NCBI GenBank assembly: GCA_021443335.1
Contig: JABUUE010000007.1
Span: 3,818-47,918 of the forward strand
Length of the DNA: 44,101 nt
From: Bacteroidaceae bacterium
Lineage (GTDB): Bacteria > Bacteroidota > Bacteroidia > Bacteroidales > Bacteroidaceae
Reading direction: 5' to 3'
Numbering within the stretch: the stretch's first letter is position 1; the number at the start of each line of letters is the position of its first letter. Below the pieces are notes generated by a model. The model searched no databases. It saw only the letters and a list, made by a program, of their open reading frames with translations, and was not told the origin of the DNA. Both the position numbers and the translations under genes were made by a program. This document shows, one piece after another, positions 16,404-25,903 of the stretch.

Positions 16404-18304
16404 TGTTGAGATACTGGTTTTTAAGCCTTCTGCTGACCTTGCCAGTTTTTATGTTGGCAGAAGAAACTGAAGATACTTTGGCACATTCGCTTAATGAGGT
16501 TGTTGTGACCGGTAGCCGTGATATTACCGATGTGCGCTACCTGCCAATGACGGTGAATGTGGTTGGGAGAGAGGCTTTGAGAGAGAAGTATCAGCCGGCA
16601 ATTCTCAACACCCTGTCGGAACTGATGCCGGGGCTTTTCGTTACCTCCCGAGGCATGATGGGATATGGCGTGAGCAATGGCGCGTCGGGAGGAATAAGCA
16701 TGCGCGGACTGTCAGGCGGCACGGGGCAGATGATGGTTCTCATCGACGGACATCCGCAGTATAACGGCATCTACGGCCATCCTGTCTCTGACGCTTACCA
16801 GACGATGATGGCAGAGCGTGTGGAGGTGTTGCGTGGTCCGGCGAGCGTGCTCTACGGCTCTAACGCCATGGGCGGTGTGATAAACATCGTGACACGCGGA
16901 AAACGGCACGAAGGCGTGACTACGGAGATAAACCTTGGCGGCGGCTCTTATGGCACTTTCCAGGGCGAGGTGGTAAACAGCATACGCCACAAGCGTTTCT
17001 CAAGCAATATCGCGGTGCAGTACGGCAGAAGCGACAACCATCGCCGGAATATGGGTTTTGAGCAGTATGGCGGTCACCTGAATCTCGGCTATGGCATTAG
17101 CAGCCACTGGAACATCTTTGTCGACGCCGACATCACCCGCTTCAACGCCTCTAATCCGGGCACTGTGGAAAGTCCGCTGACAGAGGCTGACCAGTGGATA
17201 ACGCGCGGAGTTGTGACGGCAGGTGTGGAAAACCGTTACGACAGGATGAGCGGTTCGGTGAGTGTTTTTACGAATTTCGGAATACATAAGATAAACGACG
17301 GTTACGGTCCGAACTACCATAAGAACACGCCGCAAACGGAGTTGTTCCGCTCAAAAGATGCGCTCTCGGGAGTGTCTGTCTATGAGACTTTCAAACTTTT
17401 TCGCGGCAATCATCTGACTGTAGGTTTCGACTATCAGCACATTTACGGCAACGCTTACTACACCTCGCGCAAGACTGATGAGGTGGTGACAGGAGTGGGA
17501 GAGAGCGGTGACAATCGTGGCATTCAGAGCGCTGAGCGACACATGAACGAGGTAGCAGGTTATGTGGATTTCCGTCAAGACATAACATCGTGGCTGACGG
17601 TGGATGCCGGCATTCGTTTGGACCATCACTCGGTGTCGGGAAGTGAGTGGATTCCGCAAGGTGGCATTGTTGTTCGTCCTATTGACAGCGGTGAGCTGAA
17701 GGCGATGGTGAGCAAGGGTTTCCGTAATCCGTCGCTGAAGGAGATGTACCTTTTTGGCTCGGCAAACGACAGTTTGCGACCGGAGAGGGTGATGAACTAC
17801 GAGTTGTCGTGGAGACATCGTGTTTTGAGCGGACGTTTAGTTTATGGCGTAAACATCTTCTACCTGAAAGGCGACAACCTTATTCAGACTGTCAACCGCA
17901 AGAACATAAACACTGGCGCAATAGAGAACTGGGGAGCGGAGGCGGAAATAGCCTACACCATAAACAGCCATTGGGAAGTAAGCACAAACCATAGTCTGTT
18001 GCGCATGAAGAACAAGTTGGTTGCCGCTCCGGGATACAAAGGCTTTCTCGGAATGAAATACAAGGCGCGAAAATGGTTTGCAACACTCGGACTGCAACAC
18101 ATCAATGGGTTATATTCCGCGGTGGGGGATAACGAAAAGAAAGAGAATTTTACCTTGCTCAACCTCACTGCTGGCTATCATGTGATAAAATGCCTGACAT
18201 TGTGGGTTAAGGGCGACAACCTTCTCGCTCAGAGCTATGAGATAAACGCGGGCTATCCGATGCCACGCGTCACTTTTATGGGGGGAGTGAAGCTTAGTTT
18301 TTGA
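16403..18304 (+). CDS. TonB-dependent outer membrane receptor
   Basis: Plug 'LNEVVVTGSRDITDVRYLPMTVNVV', 'VEVLRGPASVLYGSNAMGGVINIVT'; start overlaps the previous stop (TAATG). Confidence 0.93.
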   Translation: MLRYWFLSLLLTLPVFMLAEETEDTLAHSLNEVVVTGSRDITDVRYLPMTVNVVGREALREKYQPAILNTLSELMPGLFVTSRGMMGYGVSNGASGGISMRGLSGGTGQMMVLIDGHPQYNGIYGHPVSDAYQTMMAERVEVLRGPASVLYGSNAMGGVINIVTRGKRHEGVTTEINLGGGSYGTFQGEVVNSIRHKRFSSNIAVQYGRSDNHRRNMGFEQYGGHLNLGYGISSHWNIFVDADITRFNASNPGTVESPLTEADQWITRGVVTAGVENRYDRMSGSVSVFTNFGIHKINDGYGPNYHKNTPQTELFRSKDALSGVSVYETFKLFRGNHLTVGFDYQHIYGNAYYTSRKTDEVVTGVGESGDNRGIQSAERHMNEVAGYVDFRQDITSWLTVDAGIRLDHHSVSGSEWIPQGGIVVRPIDSGELKAMVSKGFRNPSLKEMYLFGSANDSLRPERVMNYELSWRHRVLSGRLVYGVNIFYLKGDNLIQTVNRKNINTGAIENWGAEAEIAYTINSHWEVSTNHSLLRMKNKLVAAPGYKGFLGMKYKARKWFATLGLQHINGLYSAVGDNEKKENFTLLNLTAGYHVIKCLTLWVKGDNLLAQSYEINAGYPMPRVTFMGGVKLSF

Positions 18305-18317
18305 TAGGAATTGTTTC

Positions 18318-18513
18318 AGGTGGGTTCTATAAATTAGCTTGAGGCATTTTTGAGAATTATTATTGAGCAGTTTAACTTTCATTTTGTAACGAAAGATAAC
18401 ATCTTTCGTTACAAAAGGGAAGGTAAGATGCCAATAAGAAACGCAAAATGTCCAAGCCAAATATATAACCATTAATGATTAAACTTTCGGAAACTAATTT
18501 ATAGAACCCGCCT
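18318..18513. repeat. MITE-like unit: 20-bp terminal inverted repeats (19/20 match)
   Basis: AGGTGGGTTCTATAAATTAG (18318-18337) versus CTAATTTATAGAACCCGCCT (18494-18513). Confidence 0.7.
18382..18416. repeat. Perfect 16-bp-stem hairpin with 3-nt loop
   Basis: TTTTGTAACGAAAGAT aac ATCTTTCGTTACAAAA. Confidence 0.95.
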
Positions 18514-18527
18514 TAAGTACTTAATAC

Positions 18528-20495
18528 TTAAAAATCTATCTCGAAGCCGTCGTCGTCGTCATTATTTGCCGGCTTTGGCTTGACAGGCGGATTTTTCAGG
18601 TTGCCTTTCTCGTCAAACATGTTGTAGGTGGTGCGGAGTACGAGGAATTCTGTGCGGCGGTTCAGCTCATTGCATATTTCCTTCTTCTTCTCGTCGCCTA
18701 ATTTTGTGATGAACTCCTCTGTCAGTTGTTCGCCAACCTTCAGCCACGGAAATTTCTTCGTAACCTTTCGGTTGATTTTCTTGGGCTTCTCTTTTCCGTA
18801 GCCTACAGGCGTCAGTCGGTCAGCCGCTATGCCTTTGCTTATGAGATAGTTGACCACGGACTCCGCTCTTCGCTGCGACAGTTTCTTGTTGTATTCTGCC
18901 GCTCCGCGGTAGTCACAGTGTGCCGACAACTCGATAGTGACATTCGGATTTTGGTTGAGCATATCGACAAGGCTGTCAAGGGCAACATTAGACTCTGGAC
19001 GGAGCGTTGCCTTGTCGAAATCGTAGAAGATATTGTCGATAAGTGTCGGCGTGTTTATTGCTGCCAAAGGGAATTGCAGCGTGTATTCGTGGGCGGTGGT
19101 AACGGTGTCGGGGATGGCAATCTCTGATTTTGCGTTCAGGTAGCCTTTGCATGAAGCGAGGATGATATATTCCGTGCCAGGCTCTGCAACGTAGGTGAAC
19201 GAGCCGTCGCTCTTTATTGTGACATGCTGGTTTGTTCCGTCGTTACCCACGACATAAGCCTGCGCCGATGGCAGTTCGAAGCCGTCCATCTCATAGACCC
19301 AGCCGACGATGGTCTGAGTCTTTTCCGGCAGCTCGAAGCTGTAGATGTGGTCGAAGCCGCGGTGGTCGCCTCGGCTGGAGGAGAAAAAGCCTCGGTTGTA
19401 AACGCCCTCGAAGGTCAGTCCGAAATCGTCGCCAGTGGAGTTGAGGGGATAGCCGGGATGCTCGAGTTCGTATCTGTGGGTTTGTGGATTGACCTTTGCG
19501 ATGTAAACATCAAGTCCTCCCAACGACTCGTCTCTTTTGGAAGAGAAGTAAAGGTCGCCGTTAGGACGGAATGTCGGGAACATCTCGTCGGCCTCGCTGT
19601 TAACCGGTTCACCAAGGTTTTCCACTCCGCCCAGTCCTCCAACGCCTATTCTTATTCGCCATATATCAAGACCTCCTTTTCCGCCCGGCATGTCGCTGGC
19701 GAAATACAGCCATTGCCCATCGGGACTTATTGCGGGATGGGCGAAGGAAGAAAGCGTGTCTTTGGAAATGGCAAGGGGAGTGGGCTTGCCCCAAGAAGCG
19801 TCGGCACGTTTAGAGACAACTATCTGAGCATAACGCGGATAAGAAGGATCGGCGGCGCAATATGTGAGATACATCTCGGAGCCGTCGGGAGTGAAGCAGC
19901 AGACACCATCGTCGTATTCGCTGTTCAGTCCGGTCTCGATGCTCTGCGGCCGTTTCCATTTGCCTCTCTCGTCTTTCTCGCTGACGAAGATGTCGGTGTA
20001 TTTTGTGCCTGTAATGCCTGACAGTTCACCGCCCTGCGCGTCGTTTCTTGTTGACGACAGGTATAGACGGTCATACTGGTCGCCAAAAAGCATCGGTGAG
20101 AAGTCTGAGCGTGCTGAGTTGAAGATGTCCATCTTCTTCACGATATATTTTGTCAGCGGCTCTTTCTTCACCTTTGTCTTCTTCTCCTGATATGCCAATG
20201 CGCGCTCCACAGGAAGCGAATCGATGCCGTAGCGGATGGCGTTCTTGTAGGCTGCAACGGCTTTTGGCGTGTAATTAATCTTAGCGTAGCAGTCGGCCAT
20301 CTTCAGCGCGCGTTCAGCCCTGCGCTCCTTGTCCTTTGGTGATGTCTGCTTGTATGCCTTTTGGTAGAGTAGGGCAGCCTCATAATATTCCCCGATGGCG
20401 TAGAATTTGTCGCCTTTCTTGGCTGTGTTGTCGGCACCACACGAGGATAGAATAAGGATTAAGAGTAGCAGGTACAGGGGCTGGGGGCTGGTCAT
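18528..20495 (-). CDS. porE: OmpA-family lipoprotein with TPR, PD40-type beta-propeller and carboxypeptidase-regulatory-like domains; PorE-like T9SS component
   Basis: Lipobox 'LILSSCGAD', TPR region, 'HPAISPDGQWLYFASDMPGGKGGLDIW', C-terminal OmpA motif 'IELSAHCDYRGAAEYNKKLSQRRAESVVNYL'. Confidence 0.75.
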   Translation of the reverse strand: MTSPQPLYLLLLILILSSCGADNTAKKGDKFYAIGEYYEAALLYQKAYKQTSPKDKERRAERALKMADCYAKINYTPKAVAAYKNAIRYGIDSLPVERALAYQEKKTKVKKEPLTKYIVKKMDIFNSARSDFSPMLFGDQYDRLYLSSTRNDAQGGELSGITGTKYTDIFVSEKDERGKWKRPQSIETGLNSEYDDGVCCFTPDGSEMYLTYCAADPSYPRYAQIVVSKRADASWGKPTPLAISKDTLSSFAHPAISPDGQWLYFASDMPGGKGGLDIWRIRIGVGGLGGVENLGEPVNSEADEMFPTFRPNGDLYFSSKRDESLGGLDVYIAKVNPQTHRYELEHPGYPLNSTGDDFGLTFEGVYNRGFFSSSRGDHRGFDHIYSFELPEKTQTIVGWVYEMDGFELPSAQAYVVGNDGTNQHVTIKSDGSFTYVAEPGTEYIILASCKGYLNAKSEIAIPDTVTTAHEYTLQFPLAAINTPTLIDNIFYDFDKATLRPESNVALDSLVDMLNQNPNVTIELSAHCDYRGAAEYNKKLSQRRAESVVNYLISKGIAADRLTPVGYGKEKPKKINRKVTKKFPWLKVGEQLTEEFITKLGDEKKKEICNELNRRTEFLVLRTTYNMFDEKGNLKNPPVKPKPANNDDDDGFEIDF

Positions 20496-20959
20496 TTCTG
20501 GAAATAATAAAGGAATATGGCGTTGCCTTCAAGTGCTTTTTTGCCTGTTTCGGCGATGGTGAGAGAGAAATTGATGGTGGCTTTTGCTATGCCGCGCAGG
20601 TTTTGGACACTCTTGAGACCTGCTGTGAGCACGATGCTCTGGCCGGCAAGCACTGGCTGTCCGAACTTCATGTCCTCCATTCCGTAGTTTACGAGCATCT
20701 TGATGTTGTTCACTTGGATGAGGTCTAACCACAATTTTGGCAGTACGCTTAAAGTAAGGTAGCCGTGAACGATGGTTGATTTGTAAGGACTTTCGGTCTT
20801 TGCTCTTTCTGTGTCAACATGAATCCATTGATGGTCAGAAGTGGCGTCGGCGAAAAGGTTGATTCTGTTTTGATCAATTTGCATTGGTTCTGTTGTGCCA
20901 ATGGTTTTACCTTCATAGGCCGCAAATTCCTCGTAAGAGTTGACAATGATTTGTTCCAT
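20492..20959 (-). CDS. MaoC-family (R)-hydratase-like protein
   Basis: 'QIDQNRINLFADATSDHQWIHVDTERAK...TIVHGYLTLSVLPKL' hot-dog MaoC motif; stop overlaps the porE start (ATGA). Confidence 0.9.
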   Translation of the reverse strand: MEQIIVNSYEEFAAYEGKTIGTTEPMQIDQNRINLFADATSDHQWIHVDTERAKTESPYKSTIVHGYLTLSVLPKLWLDLIQVNNIKMLVNYGMEDMKFGQPVLAGQSIVLTAGLKSVQNLRGIAKATINFSLTIAETGKKALEGNAIFLYYFQK

Positions 20960-21000
20960 TTTTAGAATAGTTGGTTTATTTTTATTTGAGGGGTTTATTT

Positions 21001-21178
21001 GAGGAGTTCAAGGAGTTACAAGGAGTTGCAGGGAGTTCAAGACAATTGTCTTATAAGTATGTAACTCATTAATGGTATGAATTTATGCTAATGTCTTGAA
21101 CTTCTTGAACTCCTTGAACTCCTTGAACTCCTTGAACTTCTTGAACTTCTTGAACTCCTTGAACTTCTTGAACTCCTT
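21001..21178. repeat. Opposed 9-bp-unit arrays (GGAGTTCAA... and TTGAACTCC...), long hairpin
   Basis: Left arm 21001-21042 GAGGAGTTCAAGGAGTTACAAGGAGTTGCAGGGAGTTCAAGAC; right arm 21092-21178 GTCTTGAACTTCTTGAACTCCTTGAACTCC... Confidence 0.9.
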
Positions 21179-21932
21179 ATATCGTAATTGTTTTCAAGAA
21201 CTCTTCCGCTTTTTCCAGGTCTTCTGGCGTGTCGATTCCGACAGTCTCAACGTCTGTCTTACCCACGCGGATGCGGTAGCCGTTTTCGAGCCATCGCAGC
21301 TGTTCGAGCGATTCTGCAACTTCAAGAGCAGATAGGGGTAGAGTAGTAACCTCTTTCAGCACGTTTGTCTTGTAGGCATAGACACCAAGGTGTTTCAGGT
21401 AGGGGAAGTTTTCGTGCCAAGTGTCATGCTCCTTGCCCCTGACATAAGGTATCACGCTGCGTGAGAAATAGAGCGCAAAGCCGTTTTTGTCGGTGACAAT
21501 CTTTGGCGAGTTGGGATTGTCAACATTCCCCATTCCGCCTGCTGTGTCAAATGGCTTGCCGAGAGTGCCTATCTGTGTCTGCGGGTCGTCGAAAAGAGCC
21601 ATGAGCGTCTCTATCTGGCTACGCTGCACGAAAGGCTCGTCGCCCTGAATGTTGATGACAACATCGTAGTCACCGCCAATCTTTTCCACCGCTTCCTGTA
21701 TTCTGTCGGTTCCACTTTTGTGGTCGCTGCGTGTCATCACAGCCTTGCCTCCGAAACTTTCCACCTCGTTGAGGATTCTATCGTCGTCAGTAGCCACCCA
21801 TACATCGGGTATGACACTTGTTGCCTGCTCATAAACTCGGCGTATCACAGACTTGCCTCCTAACTGCGCGAGAGGCTTTCCCGGGAAGCGTGTGCTTTGG
21901 TATCGTGCGGGTATAATTATAACGAATTTCAT
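21177..21932 (-). CDS. kdsB: 3-deoxy-manno-octulosonate cytidylyltransferase
   Basis: 'FVIIIPARYQSTRFPGKPLAQLGGKSVIRRVYEQA', 'VINIQGDEPFV'. Confidence 0.96.
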   Translation of the reverse strand: MKFVIIIPARYQSTRFPGKPLAQLGGKSVIRRVYEQATSVIPDVWVATDDDRILNEVESFGGKAVMTRSDHKSGTDRIQEAVEKIGGDYDVVINIQGDEPFVQRSQIETLMALFDDPQTQIGTLGKPFDTAGGMGNVDNPNSPKIVTDKNGFALYFSRSVIPYVRGKEHDTWHENFPYLKHLGVYAYKTNVLKEVTTLPLSALEVAESLEQLRWLENGYRIRVGKTDVETVGIDTPEDLEKAEEFLKTITI

Positions 21933-22084
21933 TTGTCTTTAATATGTTTTGGGTATAAAAACATGTGCAAAGTTATAAAAATATTAAAAAAATAATTGAA
22001 AAATTTGCTATTATCTGCAAAAAACTATAATTTTGGCGGAAAAAGAAACGAATAAACGAATTTTTTCAGAGAAACAAGTCTTAA

Positions 22085-23134
22085 ATGAAAAACTTGAAAC
22101 TATATATTTCTTTAACCTTACTTATATTCACATTATCACTATCCGCCCAAAAAATAACCATCGGCACATGCCAGACAAAAGACGGCGGCGAGTATAACGG
22201 AGAGATTGTGAGCGGCAGAGCCCACGGCAAAGGTAAGGCTGTCTATCCTAACGGCGATACATACGAAGGCTCTTACGAGAAAGGACGGCGTGACGGCTTT
22301 GGCGTTTACACCTTTTTTGATGGTGAAAAATACGAGGGGCAATGGATTCAAGACCATCAGCACGGAAAGGGCACTTTCCATTTCCTCAACGGCAACAAAT
22401 ATTCCGGACTGTGGTACAAGGATAACCAGCAGGGACATGGAGTGATGTATTACTTCAACGGCGATGTCTATGACGGCGACTGGCAGATGGACAAGCGTGA
22501 CGGTTTGGGCAAATACACATACCAGAACGGCGCTTATTACGACGGTACTTGGCGTGACGACGCGAAGAATGGCAACGGCACATTCTGCTGGGCTGACGGA
22601 ACAACTTACACGGGACAGTGGGTGAACAACCGCCGCTCAGGTAAGGGAACAAACAAATATTCCGACGGCGATGTGTATAACGGACAGTGGCTCAACGATG
22701 TGCCACACGGCAAAGGCATCTACCGTTTCAGTAATGGTGACACTTACGAGGGGGATTATGTCAATGGCCGCCGCACCGGCGAAGGCATCTATCGCTCTAA
22801 CAACGGTGACCTCTACAAGGGACATTTCCTTAACGGAGATAAGGACAGCTATGGTGAAATGCATTTCCGTAACGGCGACATCTATTTCGGCTACTGGAAA
22901 AACGATGTGCAGAACGGCAAGGGAAAATATGTGGCTAAGGACGGCAGCGTGTTAGAAGGAACATTCTCCGATGGCATTCCAAACGGCGATTTCGAAATAC
23001 GCGAGGCTAACGGCGCAAGATATAAAGGACCGTACAAGAACGGACAGCGCCACGGAAAATTCGTTGAGATAGACGCCTCGGGCAATCGCACTGTGCGGGA
23101 ATATGTTAATGGGGAAGTTGTCGGGGATGAATGA
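22085..23134 (+). CDS. Secreted MORN-repeat protein
   Basis: Signal peptide, then tandem 'G.Y.G.W..G..HGKGTY.F.NG' repeats over nearly the whole 349 aa. Confidence 0.93.
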   Translation: MKNLKLYISLTLLIFTLSLSAQKITIGTCQTKDGGEYNGEIVSGRAHGKGKAVYPNGDTYEGSYEKGRRDGFGVYTFFDGEKYEGQWIQDHQHGKGTFHFLNGNKYSGLWYKDNQQGHGVMYYFNGDVYDGDWQMDKRDGLGKYTYQNGAYYDGTWRDDAKNGNGTFCWADGTTYTGQWVNNRRSGKGTNKYSDGDVYNGQWLNDVPHGKGIYRFSNGDTYEGDYVNGRRTGEGIYRSNNGDLYKGHFLNGDKDSYGEMHFRNGDIYFGYWKNDVQNGKGKYVAKDGSVLEGTFSDGIPNGDFEIREANGARYKGPYKNGQRHGKFVEIDASGNRTVREYVNGEVVGDE

Positions 23135-23182
23135 TTTAACTTGTGGGCACTAATTTATAGAACCCACCTTAAATACAAAAAC

Positions 23183-23626
23183 ATGATAATCGACACACTT
23201 GACAAGCTTGCTTATTATGCAGGCGTTAATCCACTCTTCGCTGATGTGGTGGAGTTTTTGAAAAACAATGACCTCAACGCTATTGAGGCGGGTAAACATG
23301 AGATAAAAGGCAAAGACCTGTTTGTCAATATCCAGATGGCAAAGGGAAAGACAAAGGAAGAAGCCAAGATTGAGACTCACAGAAGAATGATTGACATTCA
23401 GATTCCTCTTTCTTGCGATGAGACTTTCGGTTACACTCCGCTTTGCGACCTCCCGGAACTTGAGTATAACGAAGAAAAGGACATCATCAAATACGATGGC
23501 CTTGCACAGACATATTTCACTTGCAAGCCTGGTCAGATGGCAATCTTCTTCCCACAAGATGGCCATGCTCCTTGCGTGTCAGGCCAGTCGGAAATAAAGA
23601 AGGCTATCTTCAAGGTGAAGGCGTAA
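23183..23626 (+). CDS. YhcH/YjgK/YiaL (DUF386) family protein; ATG 23183 preferred over 23141
   Basis: 'GKHEIKGKDLFVNIQMAKGKTKEEAKIETHRRMIDIQIPLSCDETFGYTP'. Confidence 0.88.
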   Translation: MIIDTLDKLAYYAGVNPLFADVVEFLKNNDLNAIEAGKHEIKGKDLFVNIQMAKGKTKEEAKIETHRRMIDIQIPLSCDETFGYTPLCDLPELEYNEEKDIIKYDGLAQTYFTCKPGQMAIFFPQDGHAPCVSGQSEIKKAIFKVKA

Positions 23627-23672
23627 GATACTTTATAACATGCTCAATGTGAGCAGGTAATCTTTAGCTTTG

Positions 23673-24452
23673 TTAGTATGAGACTGAGCAAGGTAGTGAG
23701 GCTGCTGCGAGACGGGCGGCGATGTTGTCGAGCGTTTCATGGGTAGTCTTTTTCAATCCTTTTGCCGGTGTCTCCCTGTCTATAGTATATATCATCACTT
23801 TCTGTGGTGATATTTTTTTTAGTGTCTCTATCCAAGGGATAAGATATTCTTCGCCTGTGTTGCAGACATTCTTGCCGCAGTATTCGCCGTCGAGAAACAT
23901 TGTCTGGATAATTACTTTTCCCTTAAACTGGCACAATTGCTCAACAATATCATCCACTTGATAAGCAGGCGATTGCGGACGGTCGAGGAAAGAGATGTAC
24001 TGGTTGTCAACAGTGTCGAGTTTCTGGCAGTTGTTATCTACTTTAAGCAACGCTTCAACAACTTCTTTTTTGTGGAGCATGGTTGCGTTGGAAAGAACGG
24101 TGATTTGGCATTGTGGACAGTAATTGTCGCGCAGTGCCACCGTGTCATCAATGATGCTTGCAAAGTCGGGATGTGCGGTAGGCTCGCCATTGCCGGCGAA
24201 AGTAAGTACATCGGGAAGTGCGCCGTCAGCCTTCATCTTTTGTAGCATGGTTTCAAGGGCTTCGCTCACCTCCTCGCGTGACGGTCGTTTCTGCTTAGGA
24301 CGGAAATCTTTGTTGAAGCCACACTCGCAGTAAATGCAGTCGAAAGTGCAAATCTTGCCGTCAGCGGGCATGAGGTTGATGCCGAGTGAGACACCGAAAC
24401 GGCGACTTTTGACTGGGCCGAAGATGGGGGAGGGATATATGATGGTGGGCAT
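23673..24452 (-). CDS. Radical SAM protein
   Basis: 'CTFDCIYCECG' CxxxCxxC motif, 'VLTFAGNGEPTAHPDF'. Confidence 0.92.
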   Translation of the reverse strand: MPTIIYPSPIFGPVKSRRFGVSLGINLMPADGKICTFDCIYCECGFNKDFRPKQKRPSREEVSEALETMLQKMKADGALPDVLTFAGNGEPTAHPDFASIIDDTVALRDNYCPQCQITVLSNATMLHKKEVVEALLKVDNNCQKLDTVDNQYISFLDRPQSPAYQVDDIVEQLCQFKGKVIIQTMFLDGEYCGKNVCNTGEEYLIPWIETLKKISPQKVMIYTIDRETPAKGLKKTTHETLDNIAARLAAASLPCSVSY

Positions 24453-24676
24453 AGTTTTTGGGGTTATGGGGGTTGGAGGTTATTGGGTTTTGGGATTGAA
24501 TAGTAGTTGGTTTTTGCTTTATGGTTACAATTTTTGAGGTTTATTGTTATATGTTTTTTGTTGTTTGATTGTTTATTTGACGCGGAAAGCATTGCAAAAT
24601 TAAACAAAAAACTGATTTTCCACATTATAAATATAAAAAATCTGATTTTTTTAGGGCAAAGTTTCTGAAAATGTAG

Positions 24677-24684
24677 TAATTTTG
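24677..24684 (+). promoter_or_regulatory. -7 box TAATTTTG 7 nt before the ftsX ATG
   Basis: TAATTTTG 24677-24684; ATG at 24692; -33 element is weak. Confidence 0.5.
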
Positions 24685-24691
24685 CGCCCAA

Positions 24692-25573
24692 ATGAAGAAA
24701 AATAAACGAAAAAGCGGGAATAGCTCTCGAAGCTTCCAAAATATAACTCTTGCCATTAGCACTTCGCTCGTGCTGATACTCGTGGGCATTGTTGTTCTAT
24801 CTGTGATAACGGCGCATAATCTTTCCAACTATGTGAAGGAGAATCTTTGTGTGACGCTATATCTAAACAAGGACCTTACAGACTCTCAGGCGCAGGGTCT
24901 TGCCCTTGAGATGAAGAAAAAGAAGTATGTGGCGGATATGACATTCCTCAGCAAAGAGCAGGTGAGCAAGGAGCAGAAAAAGGAGCTGGGCGCAGACCCT
25001 TCGGACTTTATCGGTTCTAATCCGTTCTCTGCCGAGATAGAGCTCCATCTTAATGCTGTTTATGCAAACAACGACTCGCTACAGTGGATAAGGAAAACAC
25101 TTACAAAGGACGAGCGCGTGTCAGAGGTTGCTTTTCAGGAAAACCTCATTGATCAGGTTAATAACACTTTGAGTAAGATTAATATCGGTCTGCTTGTTCT
25201 TGCTGGCGTTTTGACGATAATATCTTTCTCGCTGATAAACAATACGGTACGCCTCGGTGTCTATGCGCGCCGCTTTGCTATCCGCACAATGAAACTCGTT
25301 GGTGCGTCATGGAGTTTCATCCGCTGGCCTTTCCTTAGAAATGCGCTTGCTGTAGGATTTATCTCCTCATTGATAGCTTGTTGCGTTTTGGGCGGCGCTG
25401 TTTATCTATTCGCTTCAAAAGAGCCAGATGTTCGATTGGTGATTACCGACAATGCGCTTATCATTACTGCCGGTGTTATACTTGTGTTCGGAATGCTTAT
25501 CACATTCTTCTGTGCATTCTTGTCTGTGAACAAGTTCTTGAAGATGAAGGCGAGCGACTTGTATAAGATATAG
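24692..25573 (+). CDS. ftsX: Cell division protein FtsX
   Basis: Four-TM permease-like, 'NLSNYVKENLCVTLYLNKDLTDSQAQ', 'GVYARRFAIRTMKLVGASWSFIRWPF'. Confidence 0.93.
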   Translation: MKKNKRKSGNSSRSFQNITLAISTSLVLILVGIVVLSVITAHNLSNYVKENLCVTLYLNKDLTDSQAQGLALEMKKKKYVADMTFLSKEQVSKEQKKELGADPSDFIGSNPFSAEIELHLNAVYANNDSLQWIRKTLTKDERVSEVAFQENLIDQVNNTLSKINIGLLVLAGVLTIISFSLINNTVRLGVYARRFAIRTMKLVGASWSFIRWPFLRNALAVGFISSLIACCVLGGAVYLFASKEPDVRLVITDNALIITAGVILVFGMLITFFCAFLSVNKFLKMKASDLYKI

Positions 25574-25661
25574 GCTGACTTACTGGTGGACATTTTATAA
25601 GATAATTGACTATTTACGTTTCGACATGAATTAATCATAAATCATTCAACAATCAACAATA

Positions 25662-25883
25662 ATGAAACGAGATTTTGCGTTTGGTAAGATAAATTTTATA
25701 CTGCTTGCCGTTGGAATGGCAGTGGTAATATTAGGTTTTATCCTTATGAGTGGCAGCGGAACTACTGACACTGTTTACAACGCTGATATTTTCAGTGCGC
25801 GCCGAATAGTTATCGCTCCAATCATGTGCTTGGCAGGCTTTTGCTCTATTGTTTATGCAATCGTCCGTAAGCCGAAAGACTAA
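25662..25883 (+). CDS. DUF3098 domain-containing small membrane protein
   Basis: 73 aa, two TM helices, between ftsX and uppP. Confidence 0.8.
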   Translation: MKRDFAFGKINFILLAVGMAVVILGFILMSGSGTTDTVYNADIFSARRIVIAPIMCLAGFCSIVYAIVRKPKD

Positions 25884-25903
25884 CTAAAATCGTAAATGAT
25901 TAG

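Noticed and set aside
19224-20021. 265 aa plus-strand ORF
   Set aside because: Antisense to the PorE-like gene; no domain signal, no promoter.
21096-21335. ORF encoding MNFLNSLNSLNSLNFLNFLNSL...
   Set aside because: It is the translation of the 9-bp tandem array (period divisible by 3 keeps the frame open) running antisense into kdsB.
23641-23655. TGCTCA-atg-TGAGCA hairpin between convergent genes
   Set aside because: A 6-bp stem without T tract is too weak to support a terminator call.
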